64,000 bases of DNA from Aspidiotus rigidus (lineage: Eukaryota; Arthropoda; Insecta; Hemiptera; Diaspididae). How positions within the stretch are numbered: the stretch's first letter is position 1; every line of letters starts with the position of its first letter. Both the position numbers and the translations under genes were made by a program. Below, piece after piece: positions 25,577 to 37,687 of the stretch. The stretch spans positions 5,890,001 through 5,954,000 of the forward strand of contig JAVHKY010000028.1 in the NCBI GenBank assembly GCA_035079385.1, written 5' to 3'. The notes under the pieces were generated by a model, which was given only the letters and a program-made list of their open reading frames with translations, searched no databases and was not told the DNA's origin.

Positions 25577-25851
25577 CTGCACGCGTTACAGTGATCCTTA
25601 CTAGATGATGTTGATTTTCTCTTCGAAAACTAAAATACTTGTATAGCGGCACTAATGACGCTCTTTTTTTCTTATTCATATTCCACTTTTTTCCCCATTT
25701 AGGTGTATCTGTCTGCACCGTGTTCTCGCTGTCTATGATGTCTGTGCGGTATACGCCTTGTGCTAACGTGTTATTATAAAAATGAGAGGACATTCCAGCG
25801 TGCTGCGATATTCGTCGCGTTTCCCCGCCGACCATGCGTGTACGTTTCACT
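25577..25851 (-). CDS. candidate internal exon of unknown gene
   Basis: On the minus strand a pyrimidine-rich acceptor (TTTACTTTCTTGTAG) precedes a 275-nt open segment that ends at a strong donor, GCAG followed by GTATGA. An ATG occurs early in the exon (VKRTRMVGGETRRIS). The encoded stretch is basic (KWGKKWNMNKKKR) and has no recognised domain. The region upstream on this strand (25900-26100) is GC-richer, as near a promoter. Splice signals and open length are the only evidence, and this could be a chance ORF. Confidence 0.25.
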
Positions 25852-28328
25852 CTACAAGAAAGTAAAAGTATTTGCAGCTGCTCGACTTTTTTCGACCTAT
25901 TGGGCACTATTTCTTAATAACTGACATGGGCACACAAATTATACAGGAGGAGTTCTTTTTGTGCTGCGTGAAACGGTGATCGTACCACATCCTTCTGGGT
26001 GGTTGGTCGAGCTCTTAACGCGCCGTGTTGCGTTCACGACTTTTAATATTATTTATTTCACAATTTTCTTCGGATGAGTGCGGGACGCTGGGCGGCGGCT
26101 GCAATTCGAGCATGAGGTAGACCTATACGAATATAATATAACAATGATCTAGTCATCATAAATTGAGTTATCGAAGCGTCACATTTTCGTTTGCAATACT
26201 TCGAGCCGGAATACTGTTACCAATATTCTCGTTGATAGAAAATCTCACCGAGATGTTTTTTGTGGACAAACACCGCGTAAGTAGGAAAGTTCGCAGACTG
26301 TATTGTTCGATTTAACAAGGAAAGTAATTTTCGAATGGCTGGGGTAATTCTTCGACGATAGCTGATGGTTTTTTCTACGCTGAATGTTTAATAAGTATTA
26401 CGGCTAGACTGTCGTTGTAATGGGATGGGTCGTAATGGTTGAGAAACTCCGTCGCAAATAATAATGGGATTTTTGTAACGAAAATCCAGAGAGGATTACT
26501 TTTCGATATTTTGAAAACTGGACTTTTAAGTAAGTAGAAACTCGTAAAATCATCTGTGACGGATTTTCTTCTTTTTTTCAGAAGATGCAACCGTTATCCG
26601 CTGCTCGATCGATGGTATGATATATATTCTACCCTCTTTAGTTTGATATTGGAGAACTACAAAGAATAAAAACTGAGTGGTCATAGTATCTTGTGTCTCT
26701 TGCGATCTTTGGTGTTTCTAATTGTTGTTCTCTGCTCTTTCTGAGTGCATTCACTCTCCTCTGTAATTAATTCCAATTTTTGGTGATCTTCCTCTGTATT
26801 TTTTCTGCGTCCCTCAAAATTGATCAGCCTTTTCCATCCTCTCTACTTTTCAATCCATATTTTTTTGATGGGCACTGATGACGTCATACTGTGATTTTCG
26901 TGCCTTCCTTTAGAAAAAAATATTTTCGTCTTGTACTGATGACTGAGGAAAAATCACTTAATATTACATTCTGCTTGAGCTTTCGAGTTTTCTTGACGTC
27001 ATACCATAATTTGTAAGGATTCAGACTGTTTCTCTTCGACACGCGGGCCCCTGTGTGTCTGACTGGTCGCACATTCAGAAACATTTCAACCCAATTTCTT
27101 AGACTCTCGAAGCTCTTCAATAATAGTCTAATCCTCTAACCGAGGACCAAAGGGTTTTCAAATTCAGACGCCTAAGATCCGTACTCGAACTTTTATAACT
27201 GCTTAGATGATAAGTCAGTTCGGTCGGTTCTATCACGTGCTCTTCTAATAGTGTTTAGGAACGCGTAATACTAATCTGTGTAGCATAACAAAATTGAAGT
27301 ACGTGAGAATCTACGAGTGATGATATTTATTTGTCGGTATTCGCGTCCGTTACCAGAGAAAGAACATTCATCCTTTTTATATAAGTATATTATACGGATT
27401 ACACGTTCTCGTAGAATATGCATGAACTACGTCCTTTCAAGTCGTAATCACAGATGAAATTCATCTAAACGCATGCCTCGACTATAATAGGGGTTCGTTC
27501 AGTGTACCTGGGTATGTACCTGCATGTGAAGAATGCCGCATGAGAAGCGAGTTCCAAAGAAGTGGGCATAATTTTTACACCATATCCACCCATTTATTGA
27601 CAGTACGGTGATTGTGTTGCGAAAATATTATAACGTACACTTTGGTCGTCGCATAAACGCGAAGTACGCGGTAATTGCGTTGAAAACGTGTAGTACTAAA
27701 GGTTCAACGATCGTCATGCTGAATTTTATAGTCCTATTGTCATATGCATAATACTTCGCAGGAACAACAGTTGTGTTATCCAGCATTATTATGAAAAAAT
27801 GATGATGAGAAATCCAGTGTGTAAATATACAAAAAACTCATTGCCTGTTTGTTCGTCTTAAGTGGGATTTTTTCCATTCTTGTTTCTCTTCTACAATAGC
27901 CTAAAGGCTTACTCTCTTCGTACATGAATACCAAAGTCCTTATATAGCTGTTATAATAGAACACCATCTGAACAAACGATACACGAATAACCTGTTGTCT
28001 GTAAACAAAAATTAATCTTCTGGAACAAATAATACACGATCTTCGACGACGTGCGATATTTTATCCGCCACAGTGTGGCAATTAGACTACTCTGAAATGT
28101 CTGGGTCAAATTTGAAAAACAATACAAAATGCTATTCTCCCCGCCCCATAAAGCTGTGCCTGCCAAAGAGAATCTAAAAGCGCATTTTTTGGAATATATC
28201 AAAATACAAATTTTATTGTGAAGCATTAAATATTCGAAGCTTTAATTTTTGAGGCTAAACTAAAGAGCGCTGTAGTTTACTAATAAGTTTAAATTTCGTG
28301 ACGTGTAAGCCAAAAAAGTTAGGAGAAA
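25852..28328. other. 2.5 kb without recognisable gene
   Basis: A GC-richer patch at about 25960-26100 could be a promoter. Two TGACGTCA octamers occur at 26879 and 26994, in a stretch where the surrounding repeat family is no longer recognisable. No coding or RNA gene is seen. Confidence 0.35.
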
Positions 28329-29109
28329 GTAAACTGTACACATTATGTGAGTAAATTGCACACACGTTTCAGGAAGCGTAAAGTGCTCATATCTGTAAAC
28401 TGCACTCGCAGAAAATGATCAAGCAAATTGCACACAGTCAGTCGTGTATATTTTAGCGATAAATTGTGATTAAAAGAAACTTTAAAATTACTTTTAAGCT
28501 AGCAATATAGGTATCTCACACATTTTGAGGGACATCCAGGCTTTGAATATTGATGCAGGTATTCTGAGTCTTCTCATTGAATCGACTGCGGAACGACTGG
28601 CACATATTTGTGGTACGTTGCTAAAAATATTAATAATCTATCAATTATAATCAATACTATATAAATAACAATTAAATTGAAATGAAAAAAAAATTACAAA
28701 TTTTATCAATATAACTATGTATTATATTTACTATAAAATAAAAAAATTCTATTAATAATAATAAGAAAAAATTATTTATAAAATAAAATACCTAAAAAAT
28801 ATTGAGGGAAAAATATTAAATTTGTTGAAGTAATTATATTAATAAAATGAATTATTATTCAATTATTAATAAAATTGAAATTTTTTAGTAACAATTTAAA
28901 TTAATATAAGTTTTAAATAATTACCTATTTAATGAAATAAAAATCGTTTACTTATTACAATTTTTAAACAGAATTTTAAGACTCGTTGTCGACAAGCCCA
29001 GAAAGTAGAGGTATATTTAGCATTAGCTTGTGCGTAATTGTAAAAAGTGTATTCCTCAAATTTTTCCAATTTTTCATGTTTAGGTCTGGTAGGTAATAAA
29101 TCAGAAGTG

Positions 29110-29393
29110 AGTAGTTGTTAGGCCCCTTGAGAACTGTTCCAAGAACTTTCACGATTGAAATTGGTCAAAAATGGTCAAATTTAGTCAAAATTGGTAGTTG
29201 AATTTAATTAATTCTTAAAAATTAGTGAATTTTTGTCAAAATTGGTCGTTTTTGTGGTCGATTTGGTCGATTTTGACCAAAATCAAGTACCAATTTCGAC
29301 CAAGTTCAAACAATTTTGACTAAAATTGACAAAATCGACCAATTTTGATTGGGAAAGTTTTTGGAACATTTCTCAAGGGGCCCACCAACTACT
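29110..29393. mobile_element. 284-bp palindromic MITE rich in TTGGTCAAAAT
   Basis: AGTAGTTG, then GGCCCCTTGAGAA and TGTTCC at the left are mirrored at the right (GGAACA...TTCTCAAGGGGCC...CAACTACT, ending 29393). The interior is a mosaic of TTGGTCAAAATTGG and its complement, so almost the whole element can fold on itself. There is no ORF and no certain target duplication. Confidence 0.6.
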
Positions 29394-29553
29394 GAAATGA
29401 ACGCATCATACCCTTCATCTGGTTCCAGGCATGTCAGACCAAAAACATATCGCATTAACCATTTCCCTTCTCCCGCTATGATCATCTCTACTGTCCTGAA
29501 CATCAATTTTTCATACTTTTTTTGTAATCTTAAACACTGAATTTGGCAATACC

Positions 29554-29791
29554 CACAGAGTAAACAAAGGTCGTCTTCGCTATGCTCATAACGTTAACGA
29601 ATACGGGCATCATCCAAATTCGCAGTTTAGGTTCGCCTAACGCGTTCAGTGCGCGTCAAGCTGTACACAACGCAAATTGTTGAGTGTTGCAGATTCACCG
29701 CTCGGTTAACTGCGTTAGGCGAACCCTAAACTACGAATTTGGTTGATGCCCGTGTCTCGAGCGCGTTCAGACGACCTCTGTTTACTCTGTG
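29554..29791. mobile_element. 238-bp fold-back MITE with perfect 8-bp target duplication
   Basis: The termini CACAGAGTAAACA and TGTTTACTCTGTG are inverted, and the arms stay complementary into a short centre (GGTTCGCCTAACGCG against CGCGTTAGGCGAACC-like). GCAATACC precedes the left end (29546-29553) and follows the right end (29792-29799) exactly. An 8-bp duplication is characteristic of hAT (also P) elements. It is non-coding. The perfect duplication indicates a single clean insertion. Confidence 0.8.
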
Positions 29792-30448
29792 GCAATACCA
29801 TACCTACTTCAAGTGTAATCTATGTACAACCAATGACTCTCAAATTAGGTCAGGTAGACAAAAGTGCGTCATATGTATACCTCTTTCAAAGTGAACAACA
29901 GCGGTCGTTGGAGACAAGGGACAAATATCAGTAAAGTAGCCGTAATTTGTCACGTAACAGAGCATGACACAGCTGTGTGTGCAGTTTACTCAAAATAATC
30001 TGAGTTTCTTTTGAAATTGTGTGCAGTTTACATACGTCCTCAAATTATATAGTGGGCCGTGGGAAGAGACTCGAGGAAATTCTGACCACCCAGGAGAGGA
30101 CTAGGAGAGATTTCAATTTTTAAGCTATATATGTAAGATAGTTCGGTTGAGTTGTTACGGAATTTGTAACAAAGATCCACGCCATATCTTGTATGAGTGA
30201 TGCGACGTGTTCATTTTTAGTAGATTTTCCTCAATATTCACCAATATTTTTACTCTCTTTTTTGGTATAAAGTGAGTACTAACGGGCGCTAGCCACATAC
30301 TAACTCAATTTTGACCACAATTTTCAGACAATTTCTGGGCAGATATTTGGAAGGAATCAACTGTCATGTTGCTTGCAAACTTGCAGATGAATAAAGAAAT
30401 TCAAAATTGAATTTTAAATTTAAAAATTAATATTAGATTTATACATTA

Positions 30449-30654
30449 TGTAAGAACGCTCAATCTCACAAATTTCGTGTTGGTAGCGTTGCATTGATAC
30501 TCGCAGCCAGGTTCGGTAGCTGCATGTTTTATAAGGTAGATGTATTAGATAGTTGTCAATTGATTTTACGTTTTGTACGTGCGTTAAGATATCGGGAAAA
30601 CGGAATGCCGGAAAGACTTAGAGCACCGGTAAACGATCAGCCGATATTCTTACA
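30449..30654 (+). repeat. left long terminal repeat of the TRIM-like element
   Basis: It starts TG and ends CA, with short inverted ends TGTAAGAA/TTCTTACA. It contains GCAGCCAGGTTCGGTAGCTG and AAGATATCGGGAAAACGG, both also present in the right copy. Confidence 0.68.
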
Positions 30655-30777
30655 AATCAATTGACCTCACGCCAATCGGCGTTTGATGTCGGGGAAAACG
30701 GAATGCCGGATAGAAAACCAGTAAACGATCAGCTTGGTACACGATCAGCCCGACACTCTTTTCTGCGGCGGCCCTCC

Positions 30778-31074
30778 TATAGTCTGTTCAACCTAAGATT
30801 ACAAATTGTGACGTTGTACGGATGACGCAACTGAAGCTGTGTTCAAACCGTTGCGCAGGAGAAGCATACGCACATGCAAAAAAATATGGAGCCACCAAAT
30901 TCGGTACCGCTAAAATCGCGTGAGACGATAAAGAAAACTGAAAAGTAAACAATAAACAATAAAAACGCACGCAGTACGCGTTCGTCAATGTGACGCCGAT
31001 TTTCATCATTCCTCTCACCCCACTGGTTTGATGGTATCAGCACTGATTTGTAATCTTAGGTTGAATAGACTATA
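30778..31074. mobile_element. 297-bp MITE nested in the TRIM-like element
   Basis: TATAGTCTGTTCAACCTAAG (left, 29-nt arm) is mirrored at 31046-31074 with one mismatch. It lies between the TRIM interior and its polypurine tract, so it inserted after, or was carried by, the retroelement. A TA duplication is possible at both ends. The minus-strand ORFs inside have no domain. Confidence 0.62.
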
Positions 31075-31084
31075 AGGGGGGAGA

Positions 31085-31302
31085 TGTAAGAACGCTTTAC
31101 CGTTCTCACAAATTTTTGTCTTGGTAGCGTTGCATCGATACTCGCAGCCAGGTTCGGTAGCTGCATGTTTTATAAGGTAGATAAGAGTATTAGATTTAGA
31201 TAGTTGTCAATTGATTTCACGTTTTGTACATGCGTTAAGATATCGGGAAAACGGCATGCCGGAAAGACTTAGAGCACCGGTAAACGATCAGCCGATCTTA
31301 CT
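31085..31302 (+). repeat. right long terminal repeat of the TRIM-like element
   Basis: It has the same order of motifs as the left repeat, with small insertions (for example AAGAGTATTAGATTT) and scattered substitutions. The two LTRs have diverged since insertion, so the element is not very young. Confidence 0.65.
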
Positions 31303-32129
31303 TAATATATTTAATTTTGGGAATTTGATCAGGATTAATTGATAAATATAATTATTTTTTAAATTTTGATTTTATAAATTTTTCCTTTATATTAATTTCA
31401 TTTTTTTAAATTAAATTCTAAATATTTTATTTAAAAAGTTTATAATACGATATTATTATTTTGAAAAAATAAAGATCTTATTTGAATTTTTTTTTTGCAT
31501 CATTTAAATTAATATTTATATGTATCAAGTTTTAATATTTTACATGAAAATTATTATAAAAAAGTTAAAAAAATTAAAACAACTGAATAATAATTTTTTA
31601 CATCTCATTTATTTTATTTATGATATTATTTTGATCCTTTAAATAAGAATATTAATTATTTAATAATTTTAAATGATATTTGTTATTTTTTTCATTCAAT
31701 GTTACGTTCAATTAATAGAAAATAGGTTTATTTATAAAAATAACAAAATGATTATTGAAAAATAATTAATTTAATTATTAAATTAATATTTTAAAAAAAT
31801 TAATATAAATTTAATTAATATAAATCAATTTTACCAATAATAATTTAATAAAGAATGATAATTATAATAATTAAATTGAAAATATTAAAATTAAATAATA
31901 ATCTAGAAATTTTATAAATTAAATTCAAATAAATAAATATAGGCCTATTTAGATTCATTTTAAGAAATTTCTTAAATTAATTGATTCAATCTCAATTGTT
32001 ATAAATAAATCACACTCGTCTCAATACAACCCTGCTAACGAGATGAATATCTTCATTCTTCTGAGGCTTAGATTTAGACTTGTTTTTCCCGTCGAAAGGG
32101 GTCTAAGTTTGGTGATCTGTTATTATCAT
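31303..32129. other. very AT-rich block, no gene
   Basis: Nearly pure A and T, with phrases such as AATTTAAATTAATA and AATAATAATTTAAT. Similar blocks occur at 15850-16250, 28620-28980 and 63480-63655, so it may be the core of an element whose ends I cannot see. Confidence 0.4.
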
Positions 32130-32740
32130 CTAACGAGAGACCGTTTTATGGCGTCTGTATTGTTCAAAAATTTACCGATCTGTTTTGTCAAAAGTGGTCC
32201 ATTTGTAGTGGTCCGTTTTGGCTTTATTGGCTGTCGGACGGCACTTTAAATCAATAAATGAAATAAATGAAATATCGCTTGAACAATATAGACTACAATA
32301 GACTATTTTATATCGTCTACATTGAAATTGTCCAGAAATCGACCGATCTTTCTCGTCAGAAGCAGTCTGATCATGGTGGTCTGTTGACACTGATGAATAT
32401 TGACTATGAGGAAATATTTTATGTTGTCGAGATTCCCTGGAAATCGACTGTTTTTTTGGGGGAAAAGATGGTCAAAATATAGTCAATTGCAGAGGAAGTA
32501 CGTGTGACCAATGACTGGGGATAGATCGTTCTGAAGTACCCCATCACCTACCAATCGACCAATTTTTTCAGTCAAAATTTTGTCCAAGTTGGTGTAAATG
32601 TGGTCTAAATATGATACGGAATAACGGAAGTAAATCGGCTGAAAAAGTTGGTCTATTATTGATCACTCATCAGAACGATCGTTCAGTCTGTTTGTGGTCG
32701 ATATTTACTCTAAATCGACTGAGATATTTGGTCGATCTCT
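32130..32740. repeat. degenerate tandem repeat, period about 130-150 bp
   Basis: A pattern of ATTTTATnnnGTCTACATTG, CCAGAAATCGACCGATC, TTTTGTCAnAAGTGGTC recurs roughly four times with heavy divergence. The long plus and minus ORFs here follow the repeat and are not genes. Confidence 0.35.
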
Positions 32741-34877
32741 ATATTGTAAGGACGGGCATCTACTTGTTTATCATAATTCCATCTTATATTTTGTAATTGT
32801 TCGAGATAATGACCTCTATGAGTAGTAGCAAAGCTCGTTAGTAAAACAAAACGAAAAAGAAAAAAACTTTTTCACAAAATAGAAGTATCAATACTTTGGT
32901 CTTTGATATCACGAGTGCATGAAAGAGTATTTGGAATGTAAGGAACAAGATAAAGATAGTCTTTGACACGAGTTTGAAACTAATCAAGAATTACAATAAT
33001 TTTCACCGAATTCCATTTAAAATGAAGTTCGCACGCGTTCTACCTCGACCTTCCCCTTTTTTGTAACACATTCGGGTGTACGAAATCTGTAATAACCTAT
33101 TACTGTGAACTATTGTGATGTAGCACATTCCAATTTTCAACTTAGACCTCATGTAGTGAACAGAAACGGTGCACCTGTCCAATATTGAATTCTTCACCAA
33201 TCCGTTAAAAGGCTCCTTTCCTGAACCATTCGTTCATCATTCATTAGAATACCGTTGACGTCATTTTTACATTCGTTTTATAAGCGCATCAATAGTATTT
33301 TATTGAATAAACGCGTCGAATGATGATGACAGAACCACCATCTCTCTGCTCCTTTTATAGATATTTTTATTTCACATCAGTGTAACACAAGTACGCCTTT
33401 CTGATACACCTACGTCGTCGGGATTAGAAAATGCGCTCCGTTATCTCGGGCTATCTGAAACTGCATATCGGATTTGCAGCCCTTATTCACCGCAGACGAT
33501 GAATAGAGACGCGTCGCGATGGTATCTCGATTCTTTCATAGCAAAAACTAGAGTAGTTCTACATATATTTATATCGAAGAGGGGTTCACCTAGGCGTTTA
33601 ACGATTTGGAAGCGGGAAATTTTCGATGACCTTTTTACTTATTCCTTTATATGTTCGCCGAGTGCATCGACGTAAATTTTAACGGCTGTTGGTAAACAAC
33701 CGTCGTACAATGTACGGATAACATCGGTTTTCGTCCCGCTATTTGTATTATTTTTGTCAAATAATTCGTGCAAACAAAATAAGCCCCGATAGTAGACCCG
33801 CGTGCGGTCTGATAAAGCGAGACCCTAAATTTCTAATTTCTTGGCAGTCGAATAATAACAAAGTATTAATTTTGTATACTTGTACACGTTTTCTTTTCCT
33901 CGTCCGCCTCCTATACTTATTATTCTTGTTTAGATGTACTCCTTATTATAGGGTAAAAAAAAAAACCAACAACGAACATCGCATCGTCATCTGGTTATCG
34001 TGCGTATTTCGTGTATAACAAGCCCAAATTTATCTTTGTGAATTATGAAATAATGCAATCTATTCAATTTCTAAAAGAATTTTCGCTCGGAGCCCTTACA
34101 TCATTATCCTATTTCATTTAGCAATTCCATAAAAATTGATTAACGAGAGGTTGATTCATAAGCACTTCTTATTGTTGGTCGCGAGCCAGACAGCGGAAAG
34201 TGAAAAGTCATATCACGATTAATCGGGATGATTTTGGTATTTTTTACGAACCTATCTCACATCATGTTTCAACGATATCTCGGAAGAAGGTTCTGTACAT
34301 CCCCCCGAAAAGAAAATTATGCAAAATAATCATATGTGCGATGATAATTTTATGATAGCATACAGCAAGTACATCATAATTTTTCTTCTTTTTTTCTCGT
34401 GTGTGGGCGAGGAAATTTCTTCACTTTTATTTATGCAGAAAAATTCTTCATGAATGATTCGAGTAAAGTTTATGACCCTAGTCGAAAATGAGAAAACGAA
34501 TAAGCGAGAGAACAAAAAATTATCATATCATATTCAAGTAGAGTGCTCAATTTGAATAAGAAATTCTGAAAAATGAGGAATAAACAAAGCTCTGAGAAGA
34601 AAACTGGTTCCGTACCACCTGTTTTTTCAACGACAAAGCGTTCAAGTTCCTTTTGCAAGGTGTGGTGAGAAGGGAACCTTGGCTTGGTATCGGACATCAT
34701 TCAGAAATGCTGAATATTTGGAGTGTTGCCGGAGCTCTTATGTTGTTCTCTTCTTGATCGCGGGTCATCATTTTTTGCTTGCTCATTGCAAATTTCTCGG
34801 CGGTTTCCTCAGTATTCGCTAGCCAGAACCATTCTGCCTTTCTCTTGGTCAAGTTCATCTTGGTGTTATCCTTTCAG
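32741..34877. other. 2.1 kb without confident gene
   Basis: Upstream exons of the candidate terminal exon at 34878 should lie here, but I cannot identify any. A minus-strand ATG near 34698 opens a short basic frame (MMSDTKPRFPSHHTLQKELE), too short to support. Confidence 0.35.
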
Positions 34878-35036
34878 GTTCGTGACCAGTGGCACGCAGT
34901 AGAAATCCCGGATTTTAACCCAGGCAGACAAGGACACAATTCACTCGTCATCATGAGGAACGATTATTACGATAGGAGAGTGCTCGGCGTTCTCTCCCCA
35001 GAGTGGATTAGGATTCACAGAGAAAAATTTGGGTGA
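34878..35036 (+). CDS. candidate terminal exon of an unknown gene
   Basis: A good acceptor (GTTATCCTTTCAG) precedes 52 sense codons ending in TGA at 35034-35036. The peptide (DQWHAVEIPDFNPGRQGHNS ... LGVLSPEWIRIHREKFG) looks like real protein: balanced composition, aromatic and charged residues alternating, and higher GC than its surroundings. The frame is also open upstream of the acceptor, but the codons there read like intron. No domain is recognised. An R1-clade LINE has inserted about 50 bp downstream, in what would be the 3' UTR. Without an upstream exon this remains a candidate. Confidence 0.38.
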   Translation, partial: VRDQWHAVEIPDFNPGRQGHNSLVIMRNDYYDRRVLGVLSPEWIRIHREKFG

Positions 35037-35908
35037 CACTTCTGACTAATAATTGAGTAAAACCGGTCCTGTCGAAGATTTGAAAGTGAGAAATTTTATT
35101 AAATTAGATCGCAACACTATAGATAGACAATGAGAAATGTGCTGAGGCCTTTTCATTGATGACCATTCTCAAAGCGCGGAGAACAAGACTGACAATGTGA
35201 ACGAGCATTTATGTCGCATTTGCAAACACCGCTTGTCCTCCATGTTGGAGTAGGTGCAGGTTGCGTAAGCATTTAATTTTGTTTCTTCCAACACAGGAAT
35301 CGACCCTTTCGGGTATAACTTCAATGAAGGAAGAATCTCCGCTGCGAACCCAACTAACAAATTGCTTTGGCAACCGCCAAACTGCAGTGCCCCCCTGGCA
35401 CGTACAAAAAAAACATAAGAACACAAACAACAACAACACCACCACAATATAGTAGGTCACTGTTGGAGTTTCTTCATCTTCTTCTCTCTTCAGGGATGAT
35501 TTTAGTCCTCTTCTTCCTACAAATCTGGATGTTGATGGTACACAGGTGTTAAGTAGGCCATACCGTGGTTCTGCATTTGCCTATTCCATTCCTGGTCCAT
35601 CTTCCTCTTCATGACGGTGGCCGCAAATGCAAACACTTGGTTCCATGCTTCTTCGGAACGTAGCATGGTGGGTACCAGGCTACGTACTCGGGTCAAACGC
35701 TCCATCTAACCCAATCTCTTGAAGAAACCGACTAAGCTTATCCCGCTCACGCCTCCTCAAGTAAGGTGTGTTGTGGTCCATCATCCCGCCCTTTGGTTAC
35801 ACTGCGAACACGTTGCCTGCTCAACTTTCCTTAACTTCTCGTGAAGGTACTTGTTGAAGCAGCGTCGGTCCATCGCGTATTAGCTCACGGGTTGTCCATG
35901 TACCCAGC

Positions 35909-36214
35909 TCACTCTGAGCAATTCTTGCTTTTCACTTTACAAGCAAGGAGCGCCTGGCCTCCTGCTTGACCCGTAACGCTTCTTGGTCGATCGTCGTCCT
36001 CTTTTTTGCTTCTCTCCTCAGCAAGGAGCTCGATTGGTGGTGAACGTGCTAATACACAAAGAGCCTCCGTCGAGACAATGCGGTAGGTACTGACACACCT
36101 TAGCGCAGCTCTTCGTTGGATCTTGACCATCTCTCTCCTTCTGTATGGTATCTTCAAGGAGTCGGCCCATACTGACGCACCATATAGGAGGATCGACAAG
36201 GCGGTGCTCATCAT
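35909..36214 (-). pseudogene. R1-clade ORF2 C-terminal block, frame-shifted from the RT
   Basis: This 101-codon frame holds the segment after the RT thumb: LLYGASVWADSLK, then QRRAALRCVSTYRIVSTEAL, then SPPIELLAEERSK. The order matches R1/RT1-type proteins. It sits in a different frame from the reverse transcriptase, so at least one frameshift has occurred. The reading is lost again after about 35930. Confidence 0.78.
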
Positions 36215-36310
36215 GATCCTTCAATATGATTCTCTTGGTCATCCTAAGTGCCTCATCAGGCGGCTTAGGTATCCAACTACCCGGCCCGCCTTTTCCGCTG
36301 CCACTGAAGC

Positions 36311-37687
36311 TCAGCGTTGAGTCAAACCAGATGCCCAGTATTTCATTTGCTTCTTGGTTTCAATTTCCACACCTTGCAGGCGAAAGGTGGGTGGACTGAA
36401 CTTCCGACGGGTCGTGAATAAAATTACCTCCGTCTTACTAGCTGCAAGTTCGAGTCCAGCCGACTCGATCCAAGGCGTCACTTCCTCTAGAGCCCGGTTT
36501 ACCCTGCTCTCCACCGATACGGTTGTTTCAGCGGTGCATATCATCAGGGTGTCATCCGCATAGCAGATAAGCTTAACCCCCGGTGGCAACTCCACCTCAA
36601 AGATTCCGTTAAATACGACGCACCACAAAAGCGGCCCAAGGACCGACACCTGCGGCACCCCACAAGTAACAGGGCGCTTTACTGTACCAGCAGACGTCTC
36701 TGCTTGGATTTTACGACAGCTAAGATAGCTGCTGATCATCCTGAGCAGGTATGCGGGCACTCTTGCGTCCACAAGAGCTTCCAATATCATCTTCCATGGA
36801 ATCGAATTGAACGCATTTCTTATATCGAGACTGACGACTGCGCAAAACTGACGCATAGCAATCACTGACTCGGCTATCCTCTTCAGCTGGATCCCAGCAT
36901 CTGATGTGCAGCGTCCAGTTTGAAAACCGTACTTGCTGTCACAGATTATATCTCTTTCCTTCAGATAGCTCTCCAGTCGATTGGCTATCACTCTTTCTAG
37001 GAGTTTCCCAACATTGTCTAGCAGACAAAGTGGACGATGAGAGGATGGTAGACCAGGTGGTTTATCCTTCTTATCGATCAACGCTAGCCTCGCTTTCTTC
37101 CATCGCACAGGGAACAGTCCCCCAACAATTGCCGCATTGAATGTATCAACAAGCAGTGCTGGGTCAACTGAATGTATGGCGCTCCAGACTGGATTTGGAA
37201 TTTCATCCAGGCCCGTACCCCGTAGTCTATTGACTGCTGCATCCACCTCCTCGGTACCTAGGAGGGATATACCATCCTCTTCTACTATTGGTAGCGTTAC
37301 CATTGGTGGTGGCTGCTGTGGGAACAAGCCATCAATGATTTGACCCACAACATCCGGCTCCATTCGGCTCATTGCTGAGAGGCCCTTTAGCTTCTTCAGC
37401 ACTATCTTATAAGGCTTTCCAAACGGGTCGTCTTCTGCCATCTCAAACAGCTCTTGCCATGCAGCACTATTGCTGTTTTTGATGGCCTTCTTCAGCCTTT
37501 TACGAGCCATCTGATATTCAGGTGCAACTGCTCGCGCGCCTTCGCGGCCACTACTACGCTGGTATAATCGGCGCTGTTGGTTGCACTCTTTTCTTAATTC
37601 GGGAATCTTGTTGGTCCACCAGTAAACGGCTCTCCTCTTCTTTGGTGGACGAATGTAAACGAGCAATCTCATTCCTACCATTTTCAT
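36311..37687 (-). pseudogene. R1-clade reverse transcriptase, damaged
   Basis: The 458-codon open frame covers the pre-RT linker (VYWWTNKIPELRKECNQQRR) and the RT palm. Motif A reads SLDIRNAFNSI, motif B reads GVPQVSVLGPLLW and motif C reads ICYADDTLMI. The catalytic aspartates are present, but motif B has V where the family has a nearly invariant G (GVPQGS). The frame is lost after residue 450 where R1 proteins continue. The natural start lies further upstream in the missing part. The element is therefore inactive. Confidence 0.85.

Larger units (their letters stand above)
28329..30031. mobile_element. candidate 1.7 kb element with repeated subterminal inverted motifs
   Basis: Near the left end GTAAACTGTACAC (28329), GTAAATTGCACACAC (28351), GTAAACTGCAC (about 28396) and CAAATTGCACACAG (about 28426) recur in one direction. 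Near the right end GTGTGTGCAGTTTACTCA (about 29976) and GTGTGCAGTTTAC (30019-30031) occur in the opposite direction. This arrangement resembles clustered transposase-binding sites. The interior has an AT-rich block (28620-28980) and two nested MITEs. No ORF survives. Exact ends and target duplication are not visible. Confidence 0.38.
30449..31302 (+). mobile_element. TRIM-like miniature LTR retrotransposon
   Basis: Two direct repeats of about 206-218 bp begin TGTAAGAACGC (30449 and 31085). The left one ends TTCTTACA at 30654; the right one decays at its end (about 31302). A polypurine tract AAGGGGGGAGA (31074-31084) sits directly before the right repeat, as expected upstream of a 3' LTR. The interior is only about 430 bp, has no gag or pol, and includes a partial extra LTR-like segment near 30690-30760. 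It also includes a nested MITE. This is a non-autonomous element that would need proteins from a full-length relative. Confidence 0.68.
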
